Below, in pieces: positions 23,097 through 34,721 of a stretch of DNA of 64,000 bases (positions within the stretch are counted from its first letter, which is position 1; each line of letters starts with the position of its first letter). The position numbers and the translations under genes are program-made. The notes under the pieces are model-generated. The model saw nothing but the letters and a program-made list of their open reading frames with translations. It ran no database searches and was not told where the DNA came from. Origin of the DNA: Wolfiporia cocos (taxonomy: Eukaryota > Basidiomycota > Agaricomycetes > Polyporales > Phaeolaceae); NCBI GenBank assembly GCA_029448655.1, contig JACCLO010000008.1:2356001-2420000 (forward strand). The letters are read 5' to 3'.

Positions 23097-26028
23097 TAGT
23101 GTTGTGACAGTCCGAATATGGCTTGGTTTGGCTTGGCTTGGCTTACAGTGGCCACAGCTACCCATCAGCTTGTTCCCATGGATAGGCGCCCAGCTAATGT
23201 GTGGTCCGGTCCAGTGATGGTTCAGCTACAGCTGAGCCAGTTCCTGATATGGATAGTTTGCATACCTGATGTCACATTTTTTCAGGTTTTTACTGATTTT
23301 CTGCCATTTTATATCAAGTGGCATTAGCTGTACTTGAACTCTTGCACCCTTGAAGATCACGTGATAGTTAGGCACTGGTCAAGGCTCTAGACCAGCTTAT
23401 GTAATCCATAACTTACATAAGCAACTATCCCATGATCGTGTTTTCCTTATATGGCATTGGGCCTGGTGTCACAGATTTATCTGGGACTATAGCAATTTTC
23501 CGCATATTATAGCAATTTATCTGGAATTATTATGTCTAACTACCAGTTATCCATGGGTTATCCCATATTGCCATACGATAAGGTCCTAAACCGGCCTTAT
23601 AGCTTACATAAGGCGCTTTCATGCTACTAAGCAACCATGACACAGCATAACACACTAGTCAGGACATCTATGTCAGCTATGACTGTTACGGGTCGAATAC
23701 CCGTTTGTATATTTGGGTCGTGAATATAGATCGTTCTTCTGCACGTAGTCCTGTGGACGAGTGCAAGGCAAATATATCTGTTGAAATGCCTTCAGGTTCT
23801 AAGTAAAAAGACTCTAGGAGTTGCTCAATATCCAGTACGCGTTAGAGGATATAATCTGAGTCGCAAGCCTGATAGAATATAAGGCTTGCCTTAGTCCGAG
23901 AAGTCAATGTGCACTTTGAGGACTTAGTCGTTCGAGAGCTCGAGGAATACTGAGTGTAGTTTCCTATGTTTGAGAACAAGTATAAGACTTCTTGTTTATA
24001 CTACAAGGTCGAGCTGAAGAGCCTCGACAATAAGTACATGAGTTTATATACTACGTTGGGTTTTAGGGGTTAAGTCTGTCCCAGATGTCACTGATACTAT
24101 CTACACTATAGTACAAAATGTTTGATAAGTATGTAGTGATATATCTGAAATGATAGATAGGAATGGAGATGGTGGTTGAACGCCATCTATCAGCTAACAA
24201 ATGATAAACATGAAACGAAGGCAGAGTTGGATCTGCCAGAGTCAAAATGTGCCCTATACGCTAGTACAACTGGGGATGTGCCCAGTATAGTCACAAGTAG
24301 CCAGGGGGGTTGGTTGCACAACAAGTCCCTGTACCGTATTCACCCAATGGTAAGTTCTGCCAGCGTTCGAAAAATCCAAATAACTGTAACAATGACCGCA
24401 TAGCAACAATCACCATCAAAGCCATCTGGCCCAGTATTGGATCATAGTCCAGACTCGCTACGTAATTGCTACGTCACCCGGTCCAGCCCTCAAGGCCAGA
24501 CCACTATGTCATAAGATCCTAGATCATAATGACATCACCATCGTCACCATACGACATCACTATGGCACCATAGCCTAATAATACAACAAGGTATTATCAC
24601 TATTGGTCTGGCGCATGCAGACCGCCCTCTAGGCTCGGTACATACCAAGCCCCAGACTCTAGCCTTCCGGCGAGTCCATAACCCCAGCCTCTCGGCCATA
24701 CGTCCTGGCTCCAGCCCTTCGCTGTAACCGATGGCACTAATGACTCGGCACTCCACCTTAGTCATTCACGAGGCATGGCCAATGGCCAATGTCCCTCAAG
24801 GTACCGGTCTGGCTGGCCTTCTATATACCCGGGCTGCATCTGTATTCACATGTCCATCCTCGATGGCATGACACACTCTCCCTTTATGATTGGTTCGGCC
24901 ATTACTGGCCTTACACGGTCATTGTAGGTAGAGTTATGACTTAGCTGTCGCCCTTATGGCAACAGCCACCACGCTCATTCGGGCATGTACTATATAGTAG
25001 CACATGACCCATAATATTCATGTATATAGGTAGGAGCTAGATGCTCTATAACCTTAGTTCTATTCTTCTCGGCGTTGCGCTGCAGAAGTACCTCTCACCC
25101 TGCTCCACTTGACTGGTTCCCCCCTTGTCACCTTATCCCCTCACCTTAGGATTATAGGCAGTGAGTCCCACAGCTAGTCTGTGTCACCTGGGTCAGAATC
25201 CTGTAGAACATTGGAGAACCCTTGGGTATCTCATGGAACCTCAGAGAAGGCTTGGGCACTGCCTGGCCATATCACATGGGTGTAGGCATTTAGGCTATTG
25301 GCTGTTCCATTATCACCTGTAGTTGGTTAGCTTTTGCACATGCCATTACCGGCAGTGCACAGACCAGGGACATTAGGGTAGGCTTGGTCATAGTGCTGCC
25401 ATGTACATATATAAGATGTTGCTGTAGGGCATCCCTCCCTCAGCTTCAATCTCATTGCATTACCTTGTGACTTATCCCTCATGTCACTTGCCACCTGATT
25501 AGTCAGTGACCCAGCACTACTACCAGCCCTTGCCAAGAAAGCTTAGTCATCAGTGAGTGCCTGTTTGTGTTTAGTGGCTGAGTGGTTGGCTTTCATGATA
25601 CCTGATGATTTGGTGACTTAATTTGCCAGTCCAAAGCTGAGGCAGAGCTCGGGGTACAAGGAGCTCATTTATGACAGAATGCTTGTGACAAATGTAACAT
25701 GTTGTGACATCATGACATCCCTGTTGACTCACCATGAATCTAGCTTCACAGTAGTGATACTTATTATATCAATATGGTAAAAGAAACATCATAAACATAA
25801 CCCCAGCATTTTTTAGTGGTTGTTTCAAGGATATTTTGAGGTTGTAGGAGATGTTCCAGAAATCACCTACCATATTGGGGTTGTAGTCATGGCTTGAGCA
25901 GCTCTGTAGCTGTAGCTGACTGATCAATTAGCTGGACTGACCAATCACTATTGGCTGGGATGGGCTAGGCTACGGTTCAGCTTGGTCTGGTTGGCTGACA
26001 GCTAACAAGCTGAACTGTTGCAACACTA
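23097..26028. mobile_element. hAT-type element II, non-autonomous
   Basis: Starts TAGTGTTGTGACAG and ends GTTGCAACACTA. It begins immediately after the right ATCTGAGT duplication of element I and is followed by GTCTGAGT (26029-26036; one mismatch). GGCTTGG-type subterminal repeats are present at both ends. No transposase remains were seen. It carries the solo LTR 23684-24391. The part from 24400 to 25560 is more GC-rich and looks LTR- or promoter-like, but I could not define an element there. Confidence 0.6.
23684..24391 (+). repeat. Solo LTR, family 1 (708 bp)
   Basis: Starts TGTTACGGGTCGAATACCCG and ends ATAACTGTAACA, with exact target duplication ATGAC (23679-23683 and 24392-24396). Confidence 0.9.
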
Positions 26029-26299
26029 GTCTGAGTTCCATTTGCAATCGCTTAATCACTCTCAATTGAAGTGAACCACCTAATCCTCACATGAAATATA
26101 GCCAACTAGCTTGGCATACACATGCTGCATGCCAAGCTAGCTGGCTTGGAAATCCATTGCAGTGGCAGTTCCCCATAAACTGTTAGGCTGCTCCTGCCTT
26201 TCCAAGGTAAACATCAGGTGCTCTAGACTAGGCCAATAATCTAAGCAGCTTGTTACCATGGTGTACGGTCAAGTACTGTTTCAATTTTCCCCTAGGTGA

Positions 26300-27208
26300 T
26301 AGGACTCAATGTATATTGAGACTCGGCATTCAACCACCTGCTAGCACACAAGATATTCAGTGTCCTGCTCAACTCAGCCCCGTTTCAGGTGTATCAACCC
26401 TCTGTCCTTGCATCAGGGCTTCTAGCTAACAACTATATTCAATTACAGTACAAAACATGTTTCAGCCACTGTTGCGCTCAACTGCAACAGTCTTCTTGTT
26501 GTAGTATCATACTAGCCCTTATGGACCTATTGGTAGCAGTACCATGTGTTACGGTCCACACAGGTACACTCAATAGTTTTTCTTGATGCCTCACTGTACA
26601 AAAGGACTTAGCATTCAACCACATCACTACATGATTTATTCTAGGGATCCTTGCTCAACTGGAGACCCTTGTTTCATGTATAACAGCTCTATTCCCATAG
26701 TTCTCCATCATATCAGGTTCTAGCCAATGTTCTGTGTCTAACTACAGGACTTCTACATTTCAGCTTGTGTTGCACTCAACCACAACACTTCATATTCATC
26801 TACTTAGCACACTAGCCTTACAGACTTAATGGTAGCAGTACCAAGGACACTATGACCCCACTCGATAAGTTGTAGTATATAATCCGATGTAAATACCAGT
26901 CGAGTTCCTCAGCTCAACCCTGTTGGATTACAAGGATCTTATACTCATTCTCAAAGCTTAAGCAACTAAGTCTCAGCTTGTATATTGATGCTCTGACTCT
27001 GCGGAGTCTGACAAGTAGTGCACTACTTGACTCACTGAGTAACTCATCATAGTTATTTCAGCTGAACGGATATTCGATCCGTAACATGGGGTTTCACCCA
27101 GTAGAGTCATGAGTAGCCAGGGGGTTGGTTGTGCAACAGGTTCCTGTATCATATTCACCCAATGGTGAGTTCTGTGAGCATTTGGAAAAAATAAAATAAC
27201 CATAACAG
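26300..27208. repeat. Nest of LTR fragments including a family 2 LTR (26547-27086, minus)
   Basis: 26547-27086 is a family 2 LTR in reverse orientation (TGTTACGG at its left edge, CGATCCGTAACA at its right). It has no matching target duplication. To its left, 26300-26546 resembles a truncated second copy of the same LTR. To its right, 27087-27208 is the 3' tail of a family 1 LTR in plus orientation, ending AACCATAACA. The arrangement suggests nested insertion followed by rearrangement. Confidence 0.65.
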
Positions 27209-27236
27209 TGCTGACATTTTTTGAGTTGCTAATTAT

Positions 27237-27900
27237 TTAGACACCTTGGGACTTACATGTAGTTGCATATATACATATGATAGGACTAACCTTGTGGAAA
27301 TCAGGGTGAAAGTTGTACATCTCCACATTTACGGGAGTTGCAGATAGGCCCATTGCATTAAAGCATTTGGCCTGATTGTATGTAATTTTACAGTGAAAGT
27401 CACATTTTTCCCCTTCTCTCTGGCTTACCTGATCCTTTTCTAGTTCATTTAATGGTGATATTCTGATCACAATCCTCCTCCTCTCCTCATCCACCATAAA
27501 TACATGGCCCAAAGGGCATGGTTTCACCAGCACCCATTCCTGCAATTACTATGCAGTCAAGACTGAGCAGAAGCACCTCAGCAATATCTAGCTGCCATTT
27601 GTATGGTTGATTATCAGGACTAAATACACGTTTGAACTTGCTGATGATTTTTTGATGTGTTGCGATGGAGGAGTACTGGTGTGCCATGGTAGCCTTAGTA
27701 TGAGCTGCTTCAAGAACAGCAGTGAAGTCATCAATATTAAATTCAGATATTTTCTTGTAAGGAAATAGTGAGGACACATTGTGAGGGTGCTTCCGGGTAT
27801 AATACAGTGAGAGGAGACCATATAAAAGCACAATTGACATTCACATAGTGCATGTCCACGACATACAGAGCACATTAGATGCCTGAGATGTAGTCATGAG
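27237..27900 (-). pseudogene. RecQ-like DEAD/H helicase fragment, decayed
   Basis: On the minus strand the frames read PYKWQLDIAEVLLLSLDC and then IVIAGMGAGETMPFG. This is the Q-motif and Walker A region of the RecQ-like helicases common in Agaricomycete repeats, with the Walker A lysine replaced by glutamate (GAGET for GAGKT). ISPLNELEKDQ and MGLSATPVN follow in shifted frames (motifs Ia/III-like). The helicase core stops near 27237. An upstream cysteine-rich part may extend to about 27950. Confidence 0.6.
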
Positions 27901-29447
27901 ATAGGGCTACCCACACCTGCCCTACCAAAATCTACCAGATGTTCTGGAGCAGTGACATACTTTTTTTTTCAATGTCCACTCAGCCTCATTCATGTGGCAC
28001 TGCTCTGACCATCTGGGATGGAGACCAATCTGGCCCTACCAGTCTCACTTTCTTGGCCCAGTGGCTGTCATGGCATATCAACATGGGTTCCAAGAAGTAG
28101 ATATAGGAATTACTGTGGACCCAAGGTCGCCTGGCAACACAGATACCCCACACATTGCAATTGCCAGCCTGAGACTTTCCTCCTCTGCATTGATGTCACC
28201 AATATAGCCCAGGTACCCCAAGCCTACTGCTGCTCATATTATGGGTATTCGTCAAGCTGGGAACCTGTAATTGAAATGGAGGGGAAGACATGCAACTCCA
28301 GCATCAACTCCATGGTAGGGATGTACACTGCATGCTCAGGGCAACAGTTTTGAGGTGCACTGGCTTTATGCTGTAGGAGCTGAATAATCTTTCTGGGCAG
28401 AGCAGGGAGGGGACACCTCTTGGATTCAAGGCACATGTCATGCAGTAATGCAGTAGCCCACTCAAAACCCCACTTTGCAAAGAATTCTGAATTGAACAGG
28501 CTTGGTTGTGCCACTGAATTAACAGCCCATGATTACTCTGCCACCAGAGCAAGCATATCCAATAAGCTGTTGAACAAAAGGCTCATGCCCATATGTGAAG
28601 AAATGGGTGACAAGGATGGCAGATGGGGCCAGATCCTCAATGAGGAATTGGGATGCAGATGGAATGCTGGTGGCAATTTTAAGCTCTGAGTTTTTATGCA
28701 GTGCTGCCAATATGTTTTGTCGAACTGCTCTTCTTTGTCAATAGAGATCATGAGAATAGTAGGTAAAGCCATGGACTGAAAACAGCCTGAGTGTATGTTC
28801 AGCTGTGCTGTTGAGGAAGATGCACTGCCATCAGACTGCATTTGATAGAAGCAGTGAGCAAATGGTCCCTTTGTATACATCACAATTGTAGAGCATACAT
28901 ACTGGTGAATGTACCTTTTGCTTCCACTGTGTGCTACTATCACTGGACCACTTCTGCACAATCAACCATCAGTGAAGTGCGAGATCGTAGATATACTCAT
29001 ATCTATGTAGATATACCTAGCAGGTCCTGTAAATGTAGGCAGACTGGTATACTCATGTATAACCCCCTTATAGTAGCAGGTCCGTGCAATAGCAAGCGCT
29101 CAGGGGATGCATTCTTGCAAGGATGCAGCACCCAGGCCCTTGCAATTGTGAGGACCGTACAATAGCTGGTGGTCAGCTGGGAGGATGGTATTTCTGGGAG
29201 CATTAATATTATGTTGGACTGTGTTATTTCAAACCCAGTAGTATAATGCCAATTGAAACTCACATTTTATTGAAACATGCCTGAGTGACTAACAGGAAGA
29301 GCCACCAGTCAAATTGTACAGCCTTATGCGTTGACAGCATCCACACTATCTTGGTCATCCACACCCCTGCACCCAAGCTCATCACTGCCAAGTGCACTCC
29401 CACCCCCCTCCCCTGCAAATATCTCCCCCCTGGCACATGCAAAGAGC
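27901..29447. other. Repeat-derived sequence without a clear gene
   Basis: Several overlapping open frames exist on both strands between 28220 and 28960, possibly remains of the region upstream of the helicase. No family is recognisable and stops interrupt all of them. A run of nine T lies at about 27961-27969. The gypsy element inserted at its right edge (target AGAGC). Confidence 0.35.
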
Positions 29448-30146
29448 TGACACAGACTAGACTGTGGGACTCACACTGTAACCTAATAAGCGACTTGAAG
29501 GAGTTGCTGGAGGTTGGTGAGGAGGCTAGTGGGCGCAAGCAGAGATGATATGTAACTGTGCGAATGCAGAGAACAAATCTAAGGCTTATCCGCAGTGATA
29601 GCCCTACTTATATACATGCTTTGTTTGGTTACCGGTAAGGGAGCCAAACATGAAGGTGGTCTGTGCGCAGACATAACTAATATGGTTAAGTCGTAAACTA
29701 CAATAGACCATGTGCGCCGGTAATGGCCGCACCAGTAAGATCGTTTGTTTGGACCGTAGGTCCATGTTGTGGAAGTGGCTGTAGCTACGTTAGTAAGCCA
29801 TGCATGTGATTCTTATATACCGGCATCGGGATATGAGTAATCGTAAGGGCATTGGCATGTGATAACGAGCGGGCCGCTTATCCAATCGTACTGACATAGC
29901 CCGGTACCGGGATATGAGTAAAGCGCGTGACACCGAAGGTTAGTCCGCTGAGTCATTGACGCGTACAAGCGTGTTATGTACGTGTTGTTATGACAAGTGG
30001 ACGTATACCGCGTTGTGTACGTGTTGTTTGGTTGCGTGTACGTGTAGACGGGCGCTTAGCAGCGTAAATGTCTACAAGGTCGTAGAAATACCAGATAAAT
30101 AGGTAAAAATACGGGAAAAATAGTGGCATGTCCCAAATCTGTGACA
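29448..30146 (-). repeat. Gypsy 3' LTR (699 bp)
   Basis: On the plus strand it runs TGACACAGAC...TCTGTGACA. It has a TATA-like TATATAAG (29607-29614 on the minus strand), and 27-34 nt downstream the sequence AGATTTGTTCT (29570-29580), which matches the primer-binding site next to the 5' LTR. Confidence 0.95.
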
Positions 30147-30185
30147 TTACCCCCTCTTCAGGTTTCATTGTCCCTAATGGAACGA

Positions 30186-30611
30186 TTACTTTCCTGTGGA
30201 GCCGAATCCACCAGTACCGCGCTCGGATTTAATCTTTTCAAAGTAAGATTTTCCGTGTAGCGTAATATGCGGGTCCTTTGCAACTTCGCAGATTAGCTGG
30301 GCAATCTTATCGCCGGCCCGAATATCGATAGATATGTCGGAGTGATTCCGGAGAATGATGATTACTTCGCCTTGATAATCGTGGTCGATAACGCCACCCA
30401 TTACGTCTATGCCTTTGCGTGCGAGGCTAGAGCGGGGGGCGATACGTCCGTAAGTGCCGAAAGGTACCTGGATTTTCAGTTTGGTGTTGTATTCTGTCTG
30501 CCCGTGAGCTGGCAGAACGTCGCCTGTTGCAGTGTACAGGTCAAACCCAACCGAGTCCTTGGTTCCTTTTTCCGGCATTCGGCCGCCTTCGCCGACTACG
30601 ATTTTCAAGTC
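30186..30611 (-). other. dUTPase domain of gypsy pol
   Basis: This trimeric-type dUTPase converts dUTP to dUMP, keeping uracil out of newly made cDNA. The substrate-binding motif 3 keeps the aspartate-containing GVIDHDYQGEV. The flexible C-terminal motif 5 (RGTGGFGSTG) ends the protein, as in free enzymes. The domain follows the chromodomain after an acidic and basic linker of about 80 residues. Confidence 0.93.
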
Positions 30612-33600
30612 TGCGTTTTGGTTAATGTCCGCTGACATCCATCCCCCGTCGGGGTGTCTAATCATGCGCTGCTTAGGGTCCTTCGCAAATTCTTCGCGAT
30701 ACTGTGGCCAGTCGTCTGGCCACGTGCATTCATCGGCTTCCCAGTCGTCGCTGTCAGGGTCGAAGACATGAACTGCTTCTTTCCTTCTAGCTGATCGCCT
30801 GAGGGGGACATCCTGCATTGGAATAGGGTGTGAAGCCTTGTATTCCTGCAAAATGTCGTATGCCGAGTCGAGATCCGCTTCGCGTACCCAGGAGTCGTCA
30901 TTGATACCGAATCCCTTCCATCGGATTCTGTATTCAACTCTTCCTGCGCGGAGACGATGATCTAAGATCTTCTCGACTTCCCATAATTCCTCGCCGTCGA
31001 CCATTTCTGGTTGAGGCTCTGGTTTTTTCTGATGCACCGGGTCCTTGTACATGACCAACTTGGAAGCGTGAAATACGGGGTGGTAAGCCCTGTATTGCTC
31101 GTCCATGTGTACCCTAAAGGTGACCGGAGATAATTGTTCAATTATCCTGAATGGTCCCAAATAGCGTGGGCTAAGACTTCTTTCGGAGTCTTGCCAGCTA
31201 CGGGCGTCAACGAGAACTTTGTCGCCGACTTTAAACGGCACCGAGCGCTTATGTTGATCGTAGTACCAAGACCAGCGTTCAGCAGCCAATTTCATTGCTG
31301 CCTTAGCTTGTTCTTGTGCTGACCATCGTTCGTAAGCAATGACATTTAGGTCCGTGTATGGTGTTGGACGTAAATTTGTAGGTCCTGCATTAGGGTGCCT
31401 TCCTAGTTCGACAAAGAATGGGCTATTCTTTGTTGTCTCACTAGCCGCGTTGTTGTACGCGAATTCAGCCGTTGGGAGAAACCATGACCAGTTATCCTTT
31501 TGAATAACATCGATGTAACATCTAAGATATTGTTCCAGGATCTGGTTAACTCTCTCCGTCTGGCCATCCGCTTGCGGGTGATAGGCGGTTGTCATTGACC
31601 GTTGGATTCCCAATTGCTCACACCATCCCTTGAATAAGGCGGCTGCGAATTGCGGGCCTCTATCCGAAATGATTTGTTTCGGAAGTCCGTGGTTCGGATA
31701 AATCCGAAGGTACAGGAGGTTCGCTAATTCTTTTGCCGTTATCTTGTCTGACGTGGGAATGAAGTGTGCTCGCTTGGTAAGCCGGTCCACTATTACCATA
31801 ATAGCATTGAATTGTTTCAATTCGCCGCTGGGCGGTAAGTGGACGATAAGGTCAATTGTGACGGTGTCCCAAGGTGCTTCCGGGACTGGGAGCGGTTGCA
31901 GGGGTCCGTACGGGATCTGGTTGTGGTTCTTCATGCGTTGACATGTGTCACAACCTTCCACGTATTGCTTTACCATCGTGGTCATTCCAGGCCACCAGTA
32001 ATTACGTGACAGAAGTTCATAGGTCTTCCATCGTCCGAAGTGTCCGGCCGTCACATGGTCATGATGTAACTCCAGGATCTTCGTGCGCAATTCCTTAGGC
32101 TCTTTTGGAACGTACACTTTTCCTCGTCTGAGGAGTAATCCGGCCTCCATGTTCCATTCCTGGAGATCTTTACCGAATTCCTTGGGACCACTTTTCAGTA
32201 GTTCCTGGTAATCCTTGGTAATTTGATCGTCCATGAGGGCTTGTCGGATTTGTCGGAGAAGGTCCTCGTCGCCTGATTGTATCTCCTGCTGTGACGCTTC
32301 TAGCGCCCTAACCGTAAAGTATTCCGGTTTCAGCAAAATTTGATCGCGATTGTCGAGTTCCACCCCCTCTTCATGGTCTGGCCTCCGTGACAGAGGATCA
32401 GCCGTAAGCATTGTTTTGCCGGGTTTGTGGCACATGGTGAAGTTGAACCTTGTCAGGTAAAGACTCCAACGTGCCTGTCTCCGGGTTAGCCGTTGTGCCG
32501 ATTTGAAATATGTCAGATTGAGATGATCCGACCATACTTCGAATTTATGTGGATGTCCCTCGAGGTAATGTCTCCATTCCTCTAGAGCGCGGATGATTGC
32601 GAGCAACTCCTTATCGTAAATCTCATAGTTCCTTTCGGGTGCTGATAGAGATTTCGAGTAAAAGGCTACCGGGTGCCAGAGCTTATCCTCCGAAGAGTAT
32701 TGTGATAGCACCGCACCAGTTGCGTAATCGGAAGAATCCGCTTCCACGCGGAACGGGGACTCCTGATCTGGGATCCGGAGTATTGGAGCCGATGTGAAAG
32801 CTTCCTTGAGAGTTTGGAAGGCTTCTGCTTGTTCGGGTCCCCAGTTCCATTGCGTGTTTTTCTTGGACAGTTCGGTTAACGGCTTAACCACTTTGGAGAA
32901 GTCTTTAATGAACCGACGGTAGTAGTTGGCGAAGCCAACAAAGGCTTGGACGTCCTTTACCTTGGCAGGTGTAGGCCAGTCCATGACACCGGCTACCTTC
33001 TTAGGGTCCATTTCGACTTTTCCTTTGGAAATGATCATTCCCAGGTATTCAATACTGCTTTGTTCGAAGAAGCACTTTTCAGGCTTCGCGAACAAGTCGT
33101 TGTCTTGCAAGATTTGTAATACTTGCTTGACAATACGACGGTGTTCCAACAGGTCGTCTCCGAACACAAGGATGTCGTCTAGGTAGACAATGACCTTTCC
33201 TTCTCTGATAAGGTCACCTAGAATATCGTTCATCATGTGCTGGAACGTGCTGGGTGCATTACAAAAACCGAAGTACATGACTACAGCTTCGTAAAGGCCG
33301 TTAGGCGTAATGAATGCGGTCTTCCATTCATCTCCCTCCTTGATTCTTACGTTGTTGTAACCCCAACGCAAGTCGAGCTTCGTAAATATCGAAGCCTGGC
33401 TAAGCTTATCGATAAGCTCGTCTATGCGTGGGAGAGGGTACCTGTTTTTAATGGTCAAGTCGTTTACTTTTCGGTAATCGACTACCATTCGGGCTCCGCC
33501 GTCTTTTTTAGGGACGAAGAAGACCGGGCTCGCGATCGGGGATTTTGAGTGTCGGATGTAGCCCTTCCGTAACTCTTCCTGAATCCACTGATCTAGCGAG

Positions 33601-34721
33601 TTCGCTTCCTGAGGAGACATCTTGTATGCCTTACTCGGGGGCGGTAGTACCGCGTCATCGGGGAAGTCGATGGCGTGGTCGTATGGTTTCCGTTCGGGCA
33701 TCCTTTCGGATGTGCGTTGAGAAAATACCGTGGGACCAAACTCCTGGTATTCTTCCGGAACCAAGGATTTCCATTTCTGGAGATCCGCATCTGTCAGGAA
33801 TTCATCATCCGACTTCTCCGTTATTGACTGAATGGCATCGATAAGGAGTTCCGTTCCTTTGTCAAGGGTGTTCACCCAAGCGACAAAGGGATTCTCCGGC
33901 TCCTCTAAGCCGAGAAAATCTATTGGAAAGTCATTGATGATCTGATAGATGTTGCGGGGTTCGATTTCGTCCTCTTCCTCAGAAATCGAAACCCGTTTGC
34001 CATGTTTGCATTTTTCCGTACACCGATATGTGAAGGTTCCTTCCGGCCAGTTGAAGTCCGGGTTGTGTTTCAGGAACCAGTCATATCCGAGGATCACATC
34101 CGCATTCTGTACGTCCATTACGTACAAGAATTCGGTGGACTTGTGTTCCTCGTGCACCATATAAGCTTTTACTGCCATATTGATATTACCGGCGGTATTA
34201 GAGGTACCGTCGGCGTTGCGAATCTCGAGAGGTGAAGGTAGTTTCTGAGTGACTAACTTCTCCTCATGGACGAGTTTCTTATCTATGACGCTTATTGATG
34301 CACCGGTGTCGATTAATGCCATGGCGTTGACTTTCTTTCCATATACCCACAATTCCACTTCGATAGAGAACGATTTATTGTCGTCTCGAGAATCGTTTCC
34401 ATGTACATTATACAAAGTGAAAAACTTCAGCGCGAGCGGGTCAGGATAAAAGTATTGTACAGGAGGGGCACGTGTAGCTAGTGTCCTTGTCCTCCGGGCA
34501 AAGTCCATTGCCGAGTTACCGAATATACCGAGATGGGATACCGGGTGACGTACGACCGCCCTATCTTCCCACAAGATAAGGGGTCTCTGTGAAGCCTCTT
34601 CGTAGAGGTGCGCTTCTTCGGGGCGCTGTACACTCCCAGCCGCTGCGGGGCTGGTGTGTTCTTCACAGAACGTCTTCGAGACGTGTGGTTGGGGCGAGGG
34701 GAACCGAGATGGTCCCGACAT
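30186..34721 (-). CDS. pol: Gypsy pol polyprotein with C-terminal dUTPase (1511 aa)
   Basis: It encodes the enzymes for reverse transcription and integration. Domains in order: aspartic protease (LIDTGAS, about residue 137); reverse transcriptase (YLDDILVFGDD); RNase H (VEADSSDYATGAVL; KELLAIIRALEEW); integrase with the H..H..C..C zinc motif (HHDH...GCDTCQ) and core (IISDRGPQF; QADGQTERVNQILE); chromodomain (1248-1290, VEYRIRWKGF..DDSWV); and a dUTPase (about 1371-1511). All five dUTPase motifs are present: DSVGFDLYT, PRSSLA, GVIDHDYQGEV, AGDKIAQLI and RGTGGFGSTG. The start overlaps the end of gag by 59 nt in the +1 frame. Expression therefore needs +1 frameshifting or re-initiation. The frame is uninterrupted. 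Confidence 0.95.
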   Translation of the reverse strand: MSGPSRFPSPQPHVSKTFCEEHTSPAAAGSVQRPEEAHLYEEASQRPLILWEDRAVVRHPVSHLGIFGNSAMDFARRTRTLATRAPPVQYFYPDPLALKFFTLYNVHGNDSRDDNKSFSIEVELWVYGKKVNAMALIDTGASISVIDKKLVHEEKLVTQKLPSPLEIRNADGTSNTAGNINMAVKAYMVHEEHKSTEFLYVMDVQNADVILGYDWFLKHNPDFNWPEGTFTYRCTEKCKHGKRVSISEEEDEIEPRNIYQIINDFPIDFLGLEEPENPFVAWVNTLDKGTELLIDAIQSITEKSDDEFLTDADLQKWKSLVPEEYQEFGPTVFSQRTSERMPERKPYDHAIDFPDDAVLPPPSKAYKMSPQEANSLDQWIQEELRKGYIRHSKSPIASPVFFVPKKDGGARMVVDYRKVNDLTIKNRYPLPRIDELIDKLSQASIFTKLDLRWGYNNVRIKEGDEWKTAFITPNGLYEAVVMYFGFCNAPSTFQHMMNDILGDLIREGKVIVYLDDILVFGDDLLEHRRIVKQVLQILQDNDLFAKPEKCFFEQSSIEYLGMIISKGKVEMDPKKVAGVMDWPTPAKVKDVQAFVGFANYYRRFIKDFSKVVKPLTELSKKNTQWNWGPEQAEAFQTLKEAFTSAPILRIPDQESPFRVEADSSDYATGAVLSQYSSEDKLWHPVAFYSKSLSAPERNYEIYDKELLAIIRALEEWRHYLEGHPHKFEVWSDHLNLTYFKSAQRLTRRQARWSLYLTRFNFTMCHKPGKTMLTADPLSRRPDHEEGVELDNRDQILLKPEYFTVRALEASQQEIQSGDEDLLRQIRQALMDDQITKDYQELLKSGPKEFGKDLQEWNMEAGLLLRRGKVYVPKEPKELRTKILELHHDHVTAGHFGRWKTYELLSRNYWWPGMTTMVKQYVEGCDTCQRMKNHNQIPYGPLQPLPVPEAPWDTVTIDLIVHLPPSGELKQFNAIMVIVDRLTKRAHFIPTSDKITAKELANLLYLRIYPNHGLPKQIISDRGPQFAAALFKGWCEQLGIQRSMTTAYHPQADGQTERVNQILEQYLRCYIDVIQKDNWSWFLPTAEFAYNNAASETTKNSPFFVELGRHPNAGPTNLRPTPYTDLNVIAYERWSAQEQAKAAMKLAAERWSWYYDQHKRSVPFKVGDKVLVDARSWQDSERSLSPRYLGPFRIIEQLSPVTFRVHMDEQYRAYHPVFHASKLVMYKDPVHQKKPEPQPEMVDGEELWEVEKILDHRLRAGRVEYRIRWKGFGINDDSWVREADLDSAYDILQEYKASHPIPMQDVPLRRSARRKEAVHVFDPDSDDWEADECTWPDDWPQYREEFAKDPKQRMIRHPDGGWMSADINQNADLKIVVGEGGRMPEKGTKDSVGFDLYTATGDVLPAHGQTEYNTKLKIQVPFGTYGRIAPRSSLARKGIDVMGGVIDHDYQGEVIIILRNHSDISIDIRAGDKIAQLICEVAKDPHITLHGKSYFEKIKSERGTGGFGSTGK

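Noticed and set aside
12300..29500. Possible CRISPR-like arrays among the short repeats
   Set aside because: The repeats are LTR ends, hAT subterminal motifs and a MITE pair. Spacing is irregular and the organism is a eukaryote.
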